Positions 7,684 to 15,758 of a DNA stretch of 64,000 nucleotides are shown here, piece by piece. Source of the stretch: Streptomyces sp. R302. GTDB lineage: Bacteria; Actinomycetota; Actinomycetes; Streptomycetales; Streptomycetaceae. The stretch is from positions 310,001 to 374,000 of the forward strand of contig NZ_JABBGE010000006.1 in NCBI RefSeq assembly GCF_012927245.1. The letters are read 5' to 3'. The notes under the pieces were generated by a model. The model made no database searches, was not told the origin of the DNA, and was given only the letters and a program-made list of their open reading frames with translations. The position numbers were made by a program, and so were the translations under genes. Within the stretch, counting starts at the first letter, position 1. Each line of letters starts with the position of its first letter.

Positions 7684-10584
7684 GTGACCGCAGACCGGCC
7701 GCCCTTCCGCGACCCTGCCCTCCCCGTCGACGCACGCGTCGCCGACCTCGTCGGCCGCCTCACCCCCGGCGAACGCCTCGCTCTCCTCCACCAGTTCGCG
7801 CCCGGCGTCGAACGTCTCGGGCTCGCCCCCTTCCGCACCGGCCAGGAGGCGCTGCACGGCGTCGCCTGGATGGGCCCGGCCACCGTCTTCCCGCAGGCCG
7901 TGGGCCTCGGCGCGAGCTGGCACCCGGAGCTGGTGCGCCGGGTCGGCGAGGCCGTCTCCCGCGAGGCGCGGGTCATGCGCGCCAAGGACGACCGCGTCGG
8001 CCTCAACGTGTGGGCGCCCACCGTGAACCTGTTGCGCAACCCGCTGTGGGGCCGCGGCGAGGAGGGCTACGCGGAGGACCCGGCGCTCACCTCCGCGATC
8101 GCCGTCGCCTTCACCCGCGGCCTGCGCGGCGACCATCCCACGTACTGGCGCACGGCGCCGGTCCTCAAGCACTGGCTCGCGCACAACAACGAGACGGCCC
8201 GCGACACCTCCTCGGCCTCCGTCCGCCCGCGCGTGCTCCACGAGTACGACCTCCGGGCCTTCCGCGGCGCCGTCGAGGCGGGCGCGGTGGCCGGCGTCAT
8301 GCCCGCGTACAACCTGGTCAACGGCCGCCCCAACCACCTCTCCCCGTACTTGGAGTCGGAGCTGCGGACGTGGACGGAGCAGGAGCTGCTCGTCTGCTCC
8401 GACGCGGGCGCGCCCAGCAACCTCGGCGACTCGCAGGCGTACTTCGACACCCACGAGGAGGCCCTCGCGGCGGCGCTGCGCGCGGGCGTCGACTCCTTCA
8501 CCGACCACGGCACCGACAGCACGATCGTCCTGGGACGGCTGGAACGGGCCCTGGAGCGGGGCCTGATCGACCAGGCGGACGTGGACCGCGCGGTCCGCCG
8601 CCAGTTGACCGTACGGATGCTGCTCGGCGAGTTCGACCCCGAACTCGACCCGTACGCACAGGAGTCGGCGTACGGCACGGCGTACGACACGGTGGACCAC
8701 CGCGAGCTGGCGCGCGAGGCGGCGGAGGCGGCGCTCGTCCTCCTCCGCAACGAACCCGCCGGTGAGACACCCCTGTTGCCCCTGCGGGAGGACGGCCGGA
8801 TCGCGGTCGTCGGGCTGCTCGCCGACGCCGCCAAGCTCGACTGGTACAGCGGCGCGCTGCTGCGCCGCTCGTCTCCGCTGGACGGCATCCGGGAGCGGTT
8901 CGGCGCGGACCGGGTGGACTTCGCGGAGGGCGTGGACCGGATCCGGCTGCGCACCGCCGACGGCCGGGCGCTGCGCGTCCCCGAGCCCCCGGCCGCGGCC
9001 GCGGCCGGGGAGTCCGCACGGGAAGCGGAGGTCGCGCTCGACCCGGCGCTGCTCGCCGGCCGTACCGACCTGCCGCCGCTGACGACGGACGCCGAGGGTT
9101 CGATCCTCGACCTGATCGACTGGGGCGACGGGGTGCTGACGCTGCGCGCCCCCGACGGCCGGTACCTGTCGGTGGCCGAGGACGGCCTGGTGCGCGCCTC
9201 CGCGGACGAGCCGGGCGGCTGGGTCGTCCAGGAGACGTTCCGCTTCGAGACCCATGGCTTCGAGACCCATGACGACGGCGGACAGGGCGGGCTCCTCCTT
9301 CGGCACCTCGGGACGGGTGGCTACGTCTCTGTCGCCGCCGACGGCGTTAAGGTTGCCGCCGCGCGCGAATCCGCCGAAGTCCTCACGGTGGAGACCGTCG
9401 AGCGGGGCGAGGACGCGGTCGCCCGGGCGGCGGCCGGGGCCGGGACGGTGATCGTCGTCGCCGGCAACGACCCGCACATCAACGGCCGCGAGACCGAGGA
9501 CCGCACGACCCTCGCGCTCCCGCCGCACCAGGACCGCCTGTGGCGGGCCGCGCACGCCGCCAACCCGCGCACGGCCCTCGTCCTCGTCTCCTCCTACCCG
9601 TACGCGGTCCCCGACGCGGCCGCCGCGCTCCCGGCGCTCCTGTGGACCGCGCACGGCGGCCAGGCCGCCGGGACGGCGCTCGCGCGCGCCCTCGCCGGGG
9701 ACGTCTCCCCCGCCGGGCGGCTGCCGCAGACCTGGTACGCCTCCGACGCCGACCTCCCGGACCTCCTCGACTACGACGTCATCGGAAGCCGGCAGACGTA
9801 CCTCTACTTCGACGGCACCCCGCTCTTCCCCTTCGGCCACGGCCTGACGTACACGCGCTTCGGCTACGAGGCCCTGACGGCGGCGGTGGGCGCGGAGGAG
9901 GTACGGATCTCCTGCACCGTCACCAACACGGGCGCCGCCGCCTCGGACGAGGTCGTCCAGGTGTACGTGCGGCCCGTCGCCCCGAGCGTGCCGCGCCCGC
10001 ACCGCGCGCTCGTCGCCCACGAGCGGATCCACCTGGCGCCCGGTGCCACCGCCGCGCTCGCCTTCACGGTGCCGCTGTCGGCGCTGGCGTACTGGGACGT
10101 GGCGCACGGCCGGTGGGCGGTGGAGCCGGGCGCGTACGAGTTCCTGGCGGGCCCGTCCTCGGCGGACGTCCGCCGCACCGTCCGCGTGGAGCTGGCCGGC
10201 GAGGCGCCGGGCCCGCGCCCGGTCCGGGAGGCGGGCCTGGAGGCCGCCGACTACGACGAGCAGACCGGCACGGTGATCGTCGACCGCAGCCGCGTCTCCG
10301 GCGACGCGCTGACCCCGGCGGACCCCGGCGTGCCGGGCACGCTCCTCTACCGGGCGTGCGACTTCGGCGACGGGGTGACGGAGGTGGCGGTGACGGCGGC
10401 CGGGGAGGGAGAGGTGATCCTCTCCGCCGGTGACCGCGAACTCGCCCGCCTGACGCTGCCTCCGACCGGCGGCCGGTACAGCTGCACCACCGTCGGCGCC
10501 CCCTGTCACGTCCGCGACGTGACAGACCTGCGCGTCGAGCTGCGCGGTCCGCTGCGCCTCGCGCACCTCGCCTTCGCCGGGTGA
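7684..10584 (+). CDS. GH3 beta-glycosidase with an inserted beta-trefoil-like segment and C-terminal sandwich
   Basis: 966-residue protein without a signal peptide, so cytoplasmic. The N-terminal GH3 barrel carries KH at 162-163 and the nucleophile D240 in LLVCSDAGAP; the second alpha/beta domain has GTVIVVAGND, the GRETEDR loop and LALPPHQ. Between these two, around residues 420-560, is an extra segment with repeated motifs such as DGRYLSVAEDGLV and GGYVSVAADGVKV, like a fascin- or ricin-type trefoil. The fibronectin-type domain follows (LFPFGHGLTYTRF), and residues from about 850 resemble a carbohydrate-binding sandwich. The substrate could be a beta-glucoside or beta-xyloside. Translation starts at GTG 7684. 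The LacI-type operator upstream suggests sugar induction. Confidence 0.85.
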   Translation: MTADRPPFRDPALPVDARVADLVGRLTPGERLALLHQFAPGVERLGLAPFRTGQEALHGVAWMGPATVFPQAVGLGASWHPELVRRVGEAVSREARVMRAKDDRVGLNVWAPTVNLLRNPLWGRGEEGYAEDPALTSAIAVAFTRGLRGDHPTYWRTAPVLKHWLAHNNETARDTSSASVRPRVLHEYDLRAFRGAVEAGAVAGVMPAYNLVNGRPNHLSPYLESELRTWTEQELLVCSDAGAPSNLGDSQAYFDTHEEALAAALRAGVDSFTDHGTDSTIVLGRLERALERGLIDQADVDRAVRRQLTVRMLLGEFDPELDPYAQESAYGTAYDTVDHRELAREAAEAALVLLRNEPAGETPLLPLREDGRIAVVGLLADAAKLDWYSGALLRRSSPLDGIRERFGADRVDFAEGVDRIRLRTADGRALRVPEPPAAAAAGESAREAEVALDPALLAGRTDLPPLTTDAEGSILDLIDWGDGVLTLRAPDGRYLSVAEDGLVRASADEPGGWVVQETFRFETHGFETHDDGGQGGLLLRHLGTGGYVSVAADGVKVAAARESAEVLTVETVERGEDAVARAAAGAGTVIVVAGNDPHINGRETEDRTTLALPPHQDRLWRAAHAANPRTALVLVSSYPYAVPDAAAALPALLWTAHGGQAAGTALARALAGDVSPAGRLPQTWYASDADLPDLLDYDVIGSRQTYLYFDGTPLFPFGHGLTYTRFGYEALTAAVGAEEVRISCTVTNTGAAASDEVVQVYVRPVAPSVPRPHRALVAHERIHLAPGATAALAFTVPLSALAYWDVAHGRWAVEPGAYEFLAGPSSADVRRTVRVELAGEAPGPRPVREAGLEAADYDEQTGTVIVDRSRVSGDALTPADPGVPGTLLYRACDFGDGVTEVAVTAAGEGEVILSAGDRELARLTLPPTGGRYSCTTVGAPCHVRDVTDLRVELRGPLRLAHLAFAG

Positions 10585-10658
10585 CGGGCCCGGGCGGCTC
10601 CCCTGTGTCACGGCCCGGCTAGGCTCGCCCGGTCCATGCCACAGGGGAGGGAACCCAC

Positions 10659-11225
10659 ATGATCCACAAGTCGCCCGTACGCCGGGCCGCGCTGGTCGCC
10701 GCCGCCCTGGCGGCCCTGGCCGTCTCCTGCGGCGCGACCCCCGAGTCGGACGCCGCGGCGGAGGACCTGGCGAGGCCCACGACGACGGCGGCGACCTCGG
10801 CGGCACCGGAGGCGACCGAGGCCGCCGAGCCCACGGCCGCGCCGGACGGCCCCGACGCCCTGCCCGACGATGCCACGCCCGCCACCGCCACGCCCGCGTA
10901 CGACCCGTCCGCGCCCGCCTCCGGCGAGAAGGTCCGCGATGCCTTCGCGACCCTCCAGGCCACGCTCAACGACTCCTGTGCGACGGACTGCTCGTACTTC
11001 CTCGGCCGCGTCCACAAGGAGCTCCAGGAGCTCGACATGGCGATGAAGGCCGATCCGAAGGGCCCCGGCCACTTCCCGGAGCCCATCGCGCGGATGGCGG
11101 AGCTGAACGAGACGCTCGCCGGCGACGCCTCCTACCCGAACCTGAAGAAGCACCAGAAGGAGCTCATCGGCACCCGGGACTTCATCAACACCTGGATGCA
11201 GGACCACCCCGACGACTACCGCTGA
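10659..11225 (+). CDS. Small secreted lipoprotein of unknown function
   Basis: 188 residues. The N-terminus is a lipoprotein signal (positive MIHKSPVRR, hydrophobic core, LAVSC lipobox near residue 24). Residues 25-85 are low-complexity Thr/Ala/Pro, a likely cell-wall spacer. The rest is a compact helical domain with two close cysteines (NDSCATDCSYFLGRVHKELQ) and a C-terminal KKHQKELIGTRDFINTWMQD. I do not recognise the family. A GGGGAGGG ribosome-binding site precedes the ATG. The last 41 bp overlap the end of the convergent efflux gene. Confidence 0.8.
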   Translation: MIHKSPVRRAALVAAALAALAVSCGATPESDAAAEDLARPTTTAATSAAPEATEAAEPTAAPDGPDALPDDATPATATPAYDPSAPASGEKVRDAFATLQATLNDSCATDCSYFLGRVHKELQELDMAMKADPKGPGHFPEPIARMAELNETLAGDASYPNLKKHQKELIGTRDFINTWMQDHPDDYR

Positions 11226-12339
11226 CGACGGCCCACACCAGCGCGACGGCGACGAGCGCCGCGGCCGACCGGAACGGCCCGGTGGGCTGTTCCAGGACCA
11301 GTGCGGCGACCAGCGGACCGGCCACGGCCCCCACGTTGAGCGCGGCCGTGGCGCAGGCCCCGCCGAGCACGGGCGCTCCGGCCGCCTCGTACAGGATCCG
11401 CGCGACGAGCGTCCCGCCGACGGCGAAGCACAGCGCGCCCTGCACGAGCAGCAGTCCGAGCAGCGCCGTCGGCCGGTGGGCGAGCACGGCGAGCCCGACC
11501 CACCCGCCCAGCAGCGCGGGCCCGCCCACGGCGAGCAGCCGCCGGGCCCGCCGGTCCGCGAACCGCCCCGCGACGGTGACCCCGGCGAAGGACCCCGCCC
11601 CGAACACCACGAGCGCCACGGAGACCCAGGCCGCGGAGAGCCCGGCCGTCCCGGTGACGACCGGCGCGAGGTAGGTGAACGCGCCGAAGGTGGCGGCGTT
11701 CACGAGCGCGGCGAGCACGATGACCCGCAGGAGGCGGGGCGCCCGGAGGACGCGCAACTCGCCGCGTGGTGAAACCTGTTCGGCACTGCCTCCGCCGGGC
11801 ACGCCCCACAGGATCCCGAGCACGGCGGGCACGCACAGCACGGCGACGGCCCAGAACGCGGCCCGCCACCCGGCGAGTTCGCCGAGCAGCGCGCCGCCCG
11901 GCACGCCGACGACGGTGGCGACGGTCGTCCCGCCGAGGAGCACGGCGAGCGCCCGCCCCTTCCGGTCCGCCGGGACCATGGCGGTGGCCGCGGCGAGCGC
12001 GAGCGCGAGGAACCCGGCGTTGGCGAGGGCGGCGACGACCCGGCTGAGGAGGAGCAGCGGGAAGCCGGCCGTCACGGCGCCGACGACGTGCGCGGCGAGG
12101 AAGACCAGTACGCACACGAGCAGCCCGGCCCGCCCCGACCACCGCCGGGCGAGGAGAGCCGTGGCCGGCGCGCCGACGACCATGCCGACGGCGAAGGCGG
12201 ACGTGAGCGAACCGGCTGCGCCGAGCCCCACCCCCAGGTCACGGGCGAGTTCCGGCAGCAGCCCGGAGAGCATGAACTCCGAGGTGCCCATGGCGAAGAC
12301 GGCCAGGGCGAGCGGATACAGAGGAAGCGGAAGGGACAC
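11185..12339 (-). CDS. MFS drug efflux transporter, Cmx/CmlR (chloramphenicol exporter) type
   Basis: 384 residues, 12 predicted membrane helices. The start LPLYPLALAVFAMGTSEFMLSGLLPELA, the A-motif region GAPATALLARRW and the TVVGVPGGALLGELAGWRAAF segment are characteristic of the DHA1 chloramphenicol exporters of actinobacteria. I start at GTG 12339 (VSLPLPLYP); an upstream in-frame GTG at 12396 would add 19 polar, arginine-rich residues that the family lacks. The 270 bp before it contain hairpin-forming sequence (12410-12423) that could act in translation attenuation, as in other chloramphenicol exporters; that is inference. Its 3' end overlaps the convergent lipoprotein gene by 41 bp. Confidence 0.83.
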   Translation of the reverse strand: MSLPLPLYPLALAVFAMGTSEFMLSGLLPELARDLGVGLGAAGSLTSAFAVGMVVGAPATALLARRWSGRAGLLVCVLVFLAAHVVGAVTAGFPLLLLSRVVAALANAGFLALALAAATAMVPADRKGRALAVLLGGTTVATVVGVPGGALLGELAGWRAAFWAVAVLCVPAVLGILWGVPGGGSAEQVSPRGELRVLRAPRLLRVIVLAALVNAATFGAFTYLAPVVTGTAGLSAAWVSVALVVFGAGSFAGVTVAGRFADRRARRLLAVGGPALLGGWVGLAVLAHRPTALLGLLLVQGALCFAVGGTLVARILYEAAGAPVLGGACATAALNVGAVAGPLVAALVLEQPTGPFRSAAALVAVALVWAVVSGSRRGGPASRC

Positions 12340-12609
12340 GAATGCTCCGAGGCGGGGCGAGAGGGACGAAGGACGTCGATGTCGTCGCGTCACCACCGCC
12401 GGGCCCGCTCCGCGAGAGCGCGGGCATGCCCGACCGGCCGCACGGCGCGGGGCGCTGCGGCGGTCGGCGGTTGTTCACCGGCTCAGAGTGTGCGGAGGTC
12501 CAGGGGCTGGCGGTGTGACCGCGAGCCCCCCGCTCTGGATGCCTCGGGGCTTGCCATGCCGGGCACGCTATGCCCGCCCCTCGCTTCCCCGCACCTGAAT
12601 TCCGCGGAC

Positions 12610-13029
12610 TCAGCTCGCCAGCACGATCGGCAGCGCGTCGGAGCGGCCGTAGGCGAGGATGCGGACGAGGGCCTCGCGCATGCGGGCGACGTCCTCGGGC
12701 GGCGCGTTCAGGACGGCCTCGACCACCGGGTCGTCCAGGCCGAGGTCGTCCAAGCGCGCGGGGTCGAACGTGACCCGCAGGAGGTCTCCTGACAGCTCCA
12801 CCGTGCGCACGCAGCCGTACGCGGTGTTCTGGTCGGGGGTCACGACGCAGTAGGAGTCCAAGCCGAGGCGGACGTTCTGCTCGTCCGGCTCCTCGATCAA
12901 GCTCTGGAATTCGAGTGCGAAGCTCTCCTCGTCCTCCGATTCGATGACGCCGGCCGACGGGCAGTACGCGCCCGGCGGAAGCTCGTCGTGCCAGCCGTAG
13001 GCGATGTTCGCCACGAATCTGTAGGTCAT
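12610..13029 (-). CDS. Imm10-like immunity protein
   Basis: 139-residue soluble protein. DSYCVVTPDQNTAYGCVRTVELSGDLLRVTFDPA and the tail DDPVVEAVLNAPPEDVARMREALVRILAYG match the Imm10 family, proteins that neutralise polymorphic toxins. No toxin gene, WXG100 export gene or Rhs repeat is nearby, so it is an orphan, either a defence against neighbours' toxins or a leftover. It lies 30 bp downstream of the PPOX gene on the same strand and could ride on that transcript. Confidence 0.7.
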   Translation of the reverse strand: MTYRFVANIAYGWHDELPPGAYCPSAGVIESEDEESFALEFQSLIEEPDEQNVRLGLDSYCVVTPDQNTAYGCVRTVELSGDLLRVTFDPARLDDLGLDDPVVEAVLNAPPEDVARMREALVRILAYGRSDALPIVLAS

Positions 13030-13059
13030 ACGCGTGTTCTACCAGACTCGTCGCGCCCG

Positions 13060-13506
13060 TCAGCCGTCCGCCCACTCACCGCCCGTCATCACCTGCCGTC
13101 CCGCCAGCTCCGGCTCCTCGTGCCACGCCTGCACCGCCACGGGCCGCACCCGGAACCACCGGTACGCCGGCCCCGCCTTGCGCGCGTCCCACCCGGTCTT
13201 CTCCCGGAACCCGTCCGCCGCGTCCCCCGGCACCTCGTCCTGCGTGTACGCAGTGACCTCGCCGTCCACCAGCACGACGTCCCGAGTGTCCCCGAGTGCG
13301 AGCCGCGCCCTGGAGTTCCCGGCGAGGTTCCGCCCGGTGGGATTCCCGTACCGCGTCACGAGCCAGACGTCCGTCCCGTCCCAGTAGAACGACAACGGCA
13401 CGAGGTACGGCCCACCGTCCGCACCTGCGGAGGCGACCCAGACGTCCATCTCGCGCGCCAGCCGCTCCCGGACTTCACGGATGCGCTGCGCGCTGTCGCG
13501 TATCAC
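13060..13506 (-). CDS. Pyridoxamine-phosphate-oxidase-fold (PPOX class) flavin/F420-binding protein
   Basis: 148 residues forming one split barrel: AREMDVWVASAGADGGPYLVPLSFYWDGTDVWLVTRY, then GNSRARLALGDTRDVVLVDGEV and WFRVRPVAVQAW. Members bind FMN or F420 and reduce small molecules; no substrate is evident. It starts with GTG at 13506 overlapping the DUF397 stop (GTGA), so it is translated with the HTH-DUF397 pair, an unusual third member for that pair. Confidence 0.82.
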   Translation of the reverse strand: MIRDSAQRIREVRERLAREMDVWVASAGADGGPYLVPLSFYWDGTDVWLVTRYGNPTGRNLAGNSRARLALGDTRDVVLVDGEVTAYTQDEVPGDAADGFREKTGWDARKAGPAYRWFRVRPVAVQAWHEEPELAGRQVMTGGEWADG

Positions 13507-13694
13507 TGCTTGACGGACTCGATGAAGTCGACGAAGGCGGCGGCGGAGAGGGAGAGGCTCGGTCCGGCGGGCACCTTCGAGTCACGGAGGGGGACGAGAC
13601 CGAGGGTGGGGACGAGGTTGTGGGCGACTTCGACGCACTGCCCGCCGTCGGCGCTGTAGGAGGACTTGAACCAGCGGGGGGACTCGGTCGTCAC
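13503..13694 (-). CDS. DUF397 protein, partner of the upstream HTH regulator
   Basis: 63 residues with the full DUF397 signature: PRWFKSSYSADGGQCVEVA, then PLRDSKVPAGPSLSLSAAAFVDFI. In Streptomyces these small proteins are encoded next to Scr1-type HTH proteins and bind or antagonise them, a toxin-antitoxin-like or developmental switch (WhiJ/AbaA-type loci). GTG 13694 overlaps the HTH stop (GTGA), giving fixed stoichiometry with its partner. Confidence 0.9.
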   Translation of the reverse strand: MTTESPRWFKSSYSADGGQCVEVAHNLVPTLGLVPLRDSKVPAGPSLSLSAAAFVDFIESVKQ

Positions 13695-14530
13695 GGCATG
13701 CCCTTTCGTGCTTCCTTGATCATGGCCACGGTGTCCGCCTGGGAGAGCGATTCCGCTGCTAGTTGATGGTAGAGCACGAGCATGGACGCCACCGGGCCGC
13801 TTCCCCGCTCCAGGTGGCCCTGGGCCTGCGATTCGACATACGAGAGCACGGATCGATCAGCCAGGCTCACGAGGGTGACGGGCCGATTGAGGGAGCGCCT
13901 CTCCCCCATGGCGAACGGCGCCAACTGAAGGACGGTGTTCGGCTGTCCCGCGAACTCGACGAGCCGGTCGAGCTGCGCGGCCATCACCTCGGGGCCGCCG
14001 ACCGACTGACGGATGCAGCTCTCGTCCATCACGACGAAGAGCATCGGCGGTCGATCCCGCGCCAGGATCTGTTGGCGCTCCGCCAGGACCCTCACTCGTT
14101 CCGCGGCCTGATCCACCGTGGTGGCGCCACGCGCGACGGAGCTGTCCGCCACAACCTGTGCGTACTCGGGTGTCTGAAGAAGTCCCGGGATGATCCCGAT
14201 CTCGAACATCCGGATCTCGACTGCCTTGCGTTCCTGGGCGACGTACTCGGGAAAGCCCTCCAGCAGCACGCCGTGCCGCACCCGTCGACACTCGCGATCG
14301 AACGACTGCCCGCTTCCCGCCAGTCCGAACGCCTCGTCAACCGCTCCCGAAAATTTGAGAGTTGCGGATCGATTACCAATTTCGACGCCCGAAATGTGCT
14401 TACTTGAGTACCCCGTGCGCGCGGCCAACTCCTCCTGCGTCCAGCCGCGCTCCTCACGCAGCCTGCGCAGACGTGCCCCGTACGCCGCCAGGGGCCCGCC
14501 GTCCGGATCGAGCTTCTTGCGGTAGCCCAT
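13691..14530 (-). CDS. XRE-family HTH regulator with Scr1-type C-terminal domain
   Basis: 279 residues. An N-terminal HTH (RLRRLREERGWTQEELAARTGYSSKHISGVEIGN, about 20-53) is followed by the DUF5753/Scr1 domain (MFEIGIIPGLLQTPEYAQVV, VVMDESCIRQSVGG, PNTVLQLAPFAMG). Such proteins regulate development and antibiotic production with a DUF397 partner, which overlaps the stop here. The ATG at 14530 was chosen because the MGYRKKLDPDGGPLAAYGARLR start is standard for the family. The divergent intergenic region contains a perfect inverted repeat (14595-14610), a candidate operator. Confidence 0.88.
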   Translation of the reverse strand: MGYRKKLDPDGGPLAAYGARLRRLREERGWTQEELAARTGYSSKHISGVEIGNRSATLKFSGAVDEAFGLAGSGQSFDRECRRVRHGVLLEGFPEYVAQERKAVEIRMFEIGIIPGLLQTPEYAQVVADSSVARGATTVDQAAERVRVLAERQQILARDRPPMLFVVMDESCIRQSVGGPEVMAAQLDRLVEFAGQPNTVLQLAPFAMGERRSLNRPVTLVSLADRSVLSYVESQAQGHLERGSGPVASMLVLYHQLAAESLSQADTVAMIKEARKGMP

Positions 14531-14594
14531 GCTTCTCCCCCAGAAAACCGTCCGTTGAGGACTCTTCGACTGTACGCCACGCTGGGTGCACCCC

Positions 14595-14610
14595 GTAGTG
14601 GATTCACTAC
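14595..14610. promoter_or_regulatory. Perfect inverted repeat GTAGTG-GATT-CACTAC
   Basis: Six-bp arms around four bases, 13 bp before the start codon at 14624 and in the region divergent to the Scr1-type HTH gene. It is a plausible operator for that HTH protein; the assignment is by position only. Confidence 0.5.
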
Positions 14611-14623
14611 AGAGAGGAAGCTC

Positions 14624-15088
14624 ATGCCCGCAACCGACCCCCCAACCCCCCTCCCCACCCTCGGCACCTACCTGGCGGAAGACACCACCGAGGGAACCCC
14701 TCGGCTCGGCAGAGTCACCGCCTGGGACGGGTCCCTCCTCCACCTGCAGCCGCCCGGCGGCGGCACCGAGTGGACGGCCGCGCCCGCAGGCCTGCGGCGG
14801 CCGAGCGAGAGGGAGAGCGCACTGATCCGCATCCTCACCCGCCCGGTCACGGCCATGGAGCCGCCACCCGCACCGCAGACCTGGCCGGAGCCGCCGGTCG
14901 TGCTGTCGGCCGAGCCGCCTCCGCCCGCCCTGCCCGCACCGGGCTGCGCACCGTGCGCGCTCGCAGCGGAGTGGGAGCGGCACCACCGCCACCGGGAGGA
15001 CCACTCCGCCGCCGCGGACTGCCGGGTCGAGATCCGCAACCACCCGCACACCACACCGAAGTTGACGCTCCCGGACGCGCGGCCGTGA
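14624..15088 (+). CDS. Hypothetical Pro/Ala-rich protein beside the HTH locus
   Basis: 154 residues, start ATG with AGAGAGGAAG upstream. The first half, LGTYLAEDTTEGTPRLGRVTAWDGSLLHLQPPGGGTEWTAAP, could form a small beta barrel; the second half is proline-rich with a CAPCALAAEWERHHRHREDHSAAADCR segment that looks like a Cys/His helical motif. Proteins of this type are common in Streptomyces next to Scr1 HTH genes. The function is unknown. The next gene overlaps its stop by 4 nt. Confidence 0.7.
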   Translation: MPATDPPTPLPTLGTYLAEDTTEGTPRLGRVTAWDGSLLHLQPPGGGTEWTAAPAGLRRPSERESALIRILTRPVTAMEPPPAPQTWPEPPVVLSAEPPPPALPAPGCAPCALAAEWERHHRHREDHSAAADCRVEIRNHPHTTPKLTLPDARP

Positions 15089-15306
15089 GCACCCTGCCGG
15101 TCTACCCGCTGCGGCCGCACCCCGGGCCGGAGTCCGAGGTCACCGTGACGGCGTGCTGCATGGACGGCGGGTGCGCGTGGGAGTCGGAGCCCGTGCCGGC
15201 GAGCGCCGCGACGGGGTGCGAGGCGCACGCGGCGGCGACGGGGCACAGGACGTTCGCCGTGTGTCTGGAGTACATCGCGCTCGTCACCGCCGAGGGCGGC
15301 CGCTGA
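15085..15306 (+). CDS. DUF7848-like small protein
   Basis: 73 residues, GTG start overlapping the previous stop. VTVTACCMDGGCAWESEPV with a CC-x4-C arrangement, and GCEAHAAATGHRTFAVCLEYIALV, suggest a small metal-binding fold with Cys and His ligands. It fits the short Streptomyces family found downstream of such HTH-associated genes. The role is unknown. Confidence 0.65.
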   Translation: MSTLPVYPLRPHPGPESEVTVTACCMDGGCAWESEPVPASAATGCEAHAAATGHRTFAVCLEYIALVTAEGGR

Positions 15307-15313
15307 AGCGGGC

Positions 15314-15628
15314 TCAGATGGCCCCGGCCCCGGCCAGGACGGCGGCCAGCAGGCCGGGGAAGCGCGCGTCCAGGTCGTCGCGGCGGAGGCGGACCAGGCG
15401 GGACCGGCCCTGGACGGTGGTCCAAGTGACGCCGGCCTCGCGGAGGACGCGGTAGTGGTGGGAGAGGGTCGTCTGGTGGACGTCCAGGTCCCCGGCGAGG
15501 GCGTTGCAGCTCTCCTCGCCGGTCTCGGCGAGCCGTTGCACGATCTCCAGGCGTACCGGGTCGGCGAGGGCGCGCAGCACCTCGACCAGCCGGATCGCCC
15601 CGGTCGCCGGGTGGGTGACCTCGCGCAT
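15314..15628 (-). CDS. ArsR-family transcriptional repressor
   Basis: 104-residue winged HTH: VEVLRALADPVRLEIVQRLAETGE, then NALAGDLDVHQTTLSHHYRVLREAGVTW (recognition helix) and LVRLRRDDLDARFPG. No cysteine pair typical of metal sensing is present, so the ligand is probably organic. I start at ATG 15628 (MREVTHP) because the longer frame has no ribosome-binding site. It is divergent from an MFS exporter, and an 8-bp-arm inverted repeat lies between them (15671-15698), so it probably represses the exporter. Confidence 0.87.
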   Translation of the reverse strand: MREVTHPATGAIRLVEVLRALADPVRLEIVQRLAETGEESCNALAGDLDVHQTTLSHHYRVLREAGVTWTTVQGRSRLVRLRRDDLDARFPGLLAAVLAGAGAI

Positions 15629-15670
15629 CGCTCTCCTCCCTCCGCCCGTGGCGGGTTCCAGCCTAGCCAT

Positions 15671-15698
15671 ACATGGATACATGGACAAGCATCCATGT
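15671..15698. promoter_or_regulatory. ArsR-type operator
   Basis: ACATGGAT and ATCCATGT form a perfect 8-bp inverted repeat with a 12-bp spacer, between the divergent ArsR and MFS genes. A third ATGGA copy lies within the spacer. Confidence 0.65.
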
Positions 15699-15758
15699 GT
15701 TGCCTACAGTGCCGGTGGTCCCCGTCTCCGCACCGCTCCGGAAAGGCGGCACGCGCCC

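Noticed and set aside
10600..10647. CCCCTGTG...CACAGGGG inverted repeat before the lipoprotein gene
   Set aside because: The right arm is the ribosome-binding site and the spacer is about 32 nt with competing pairings; too weak to call an operator or terminator.
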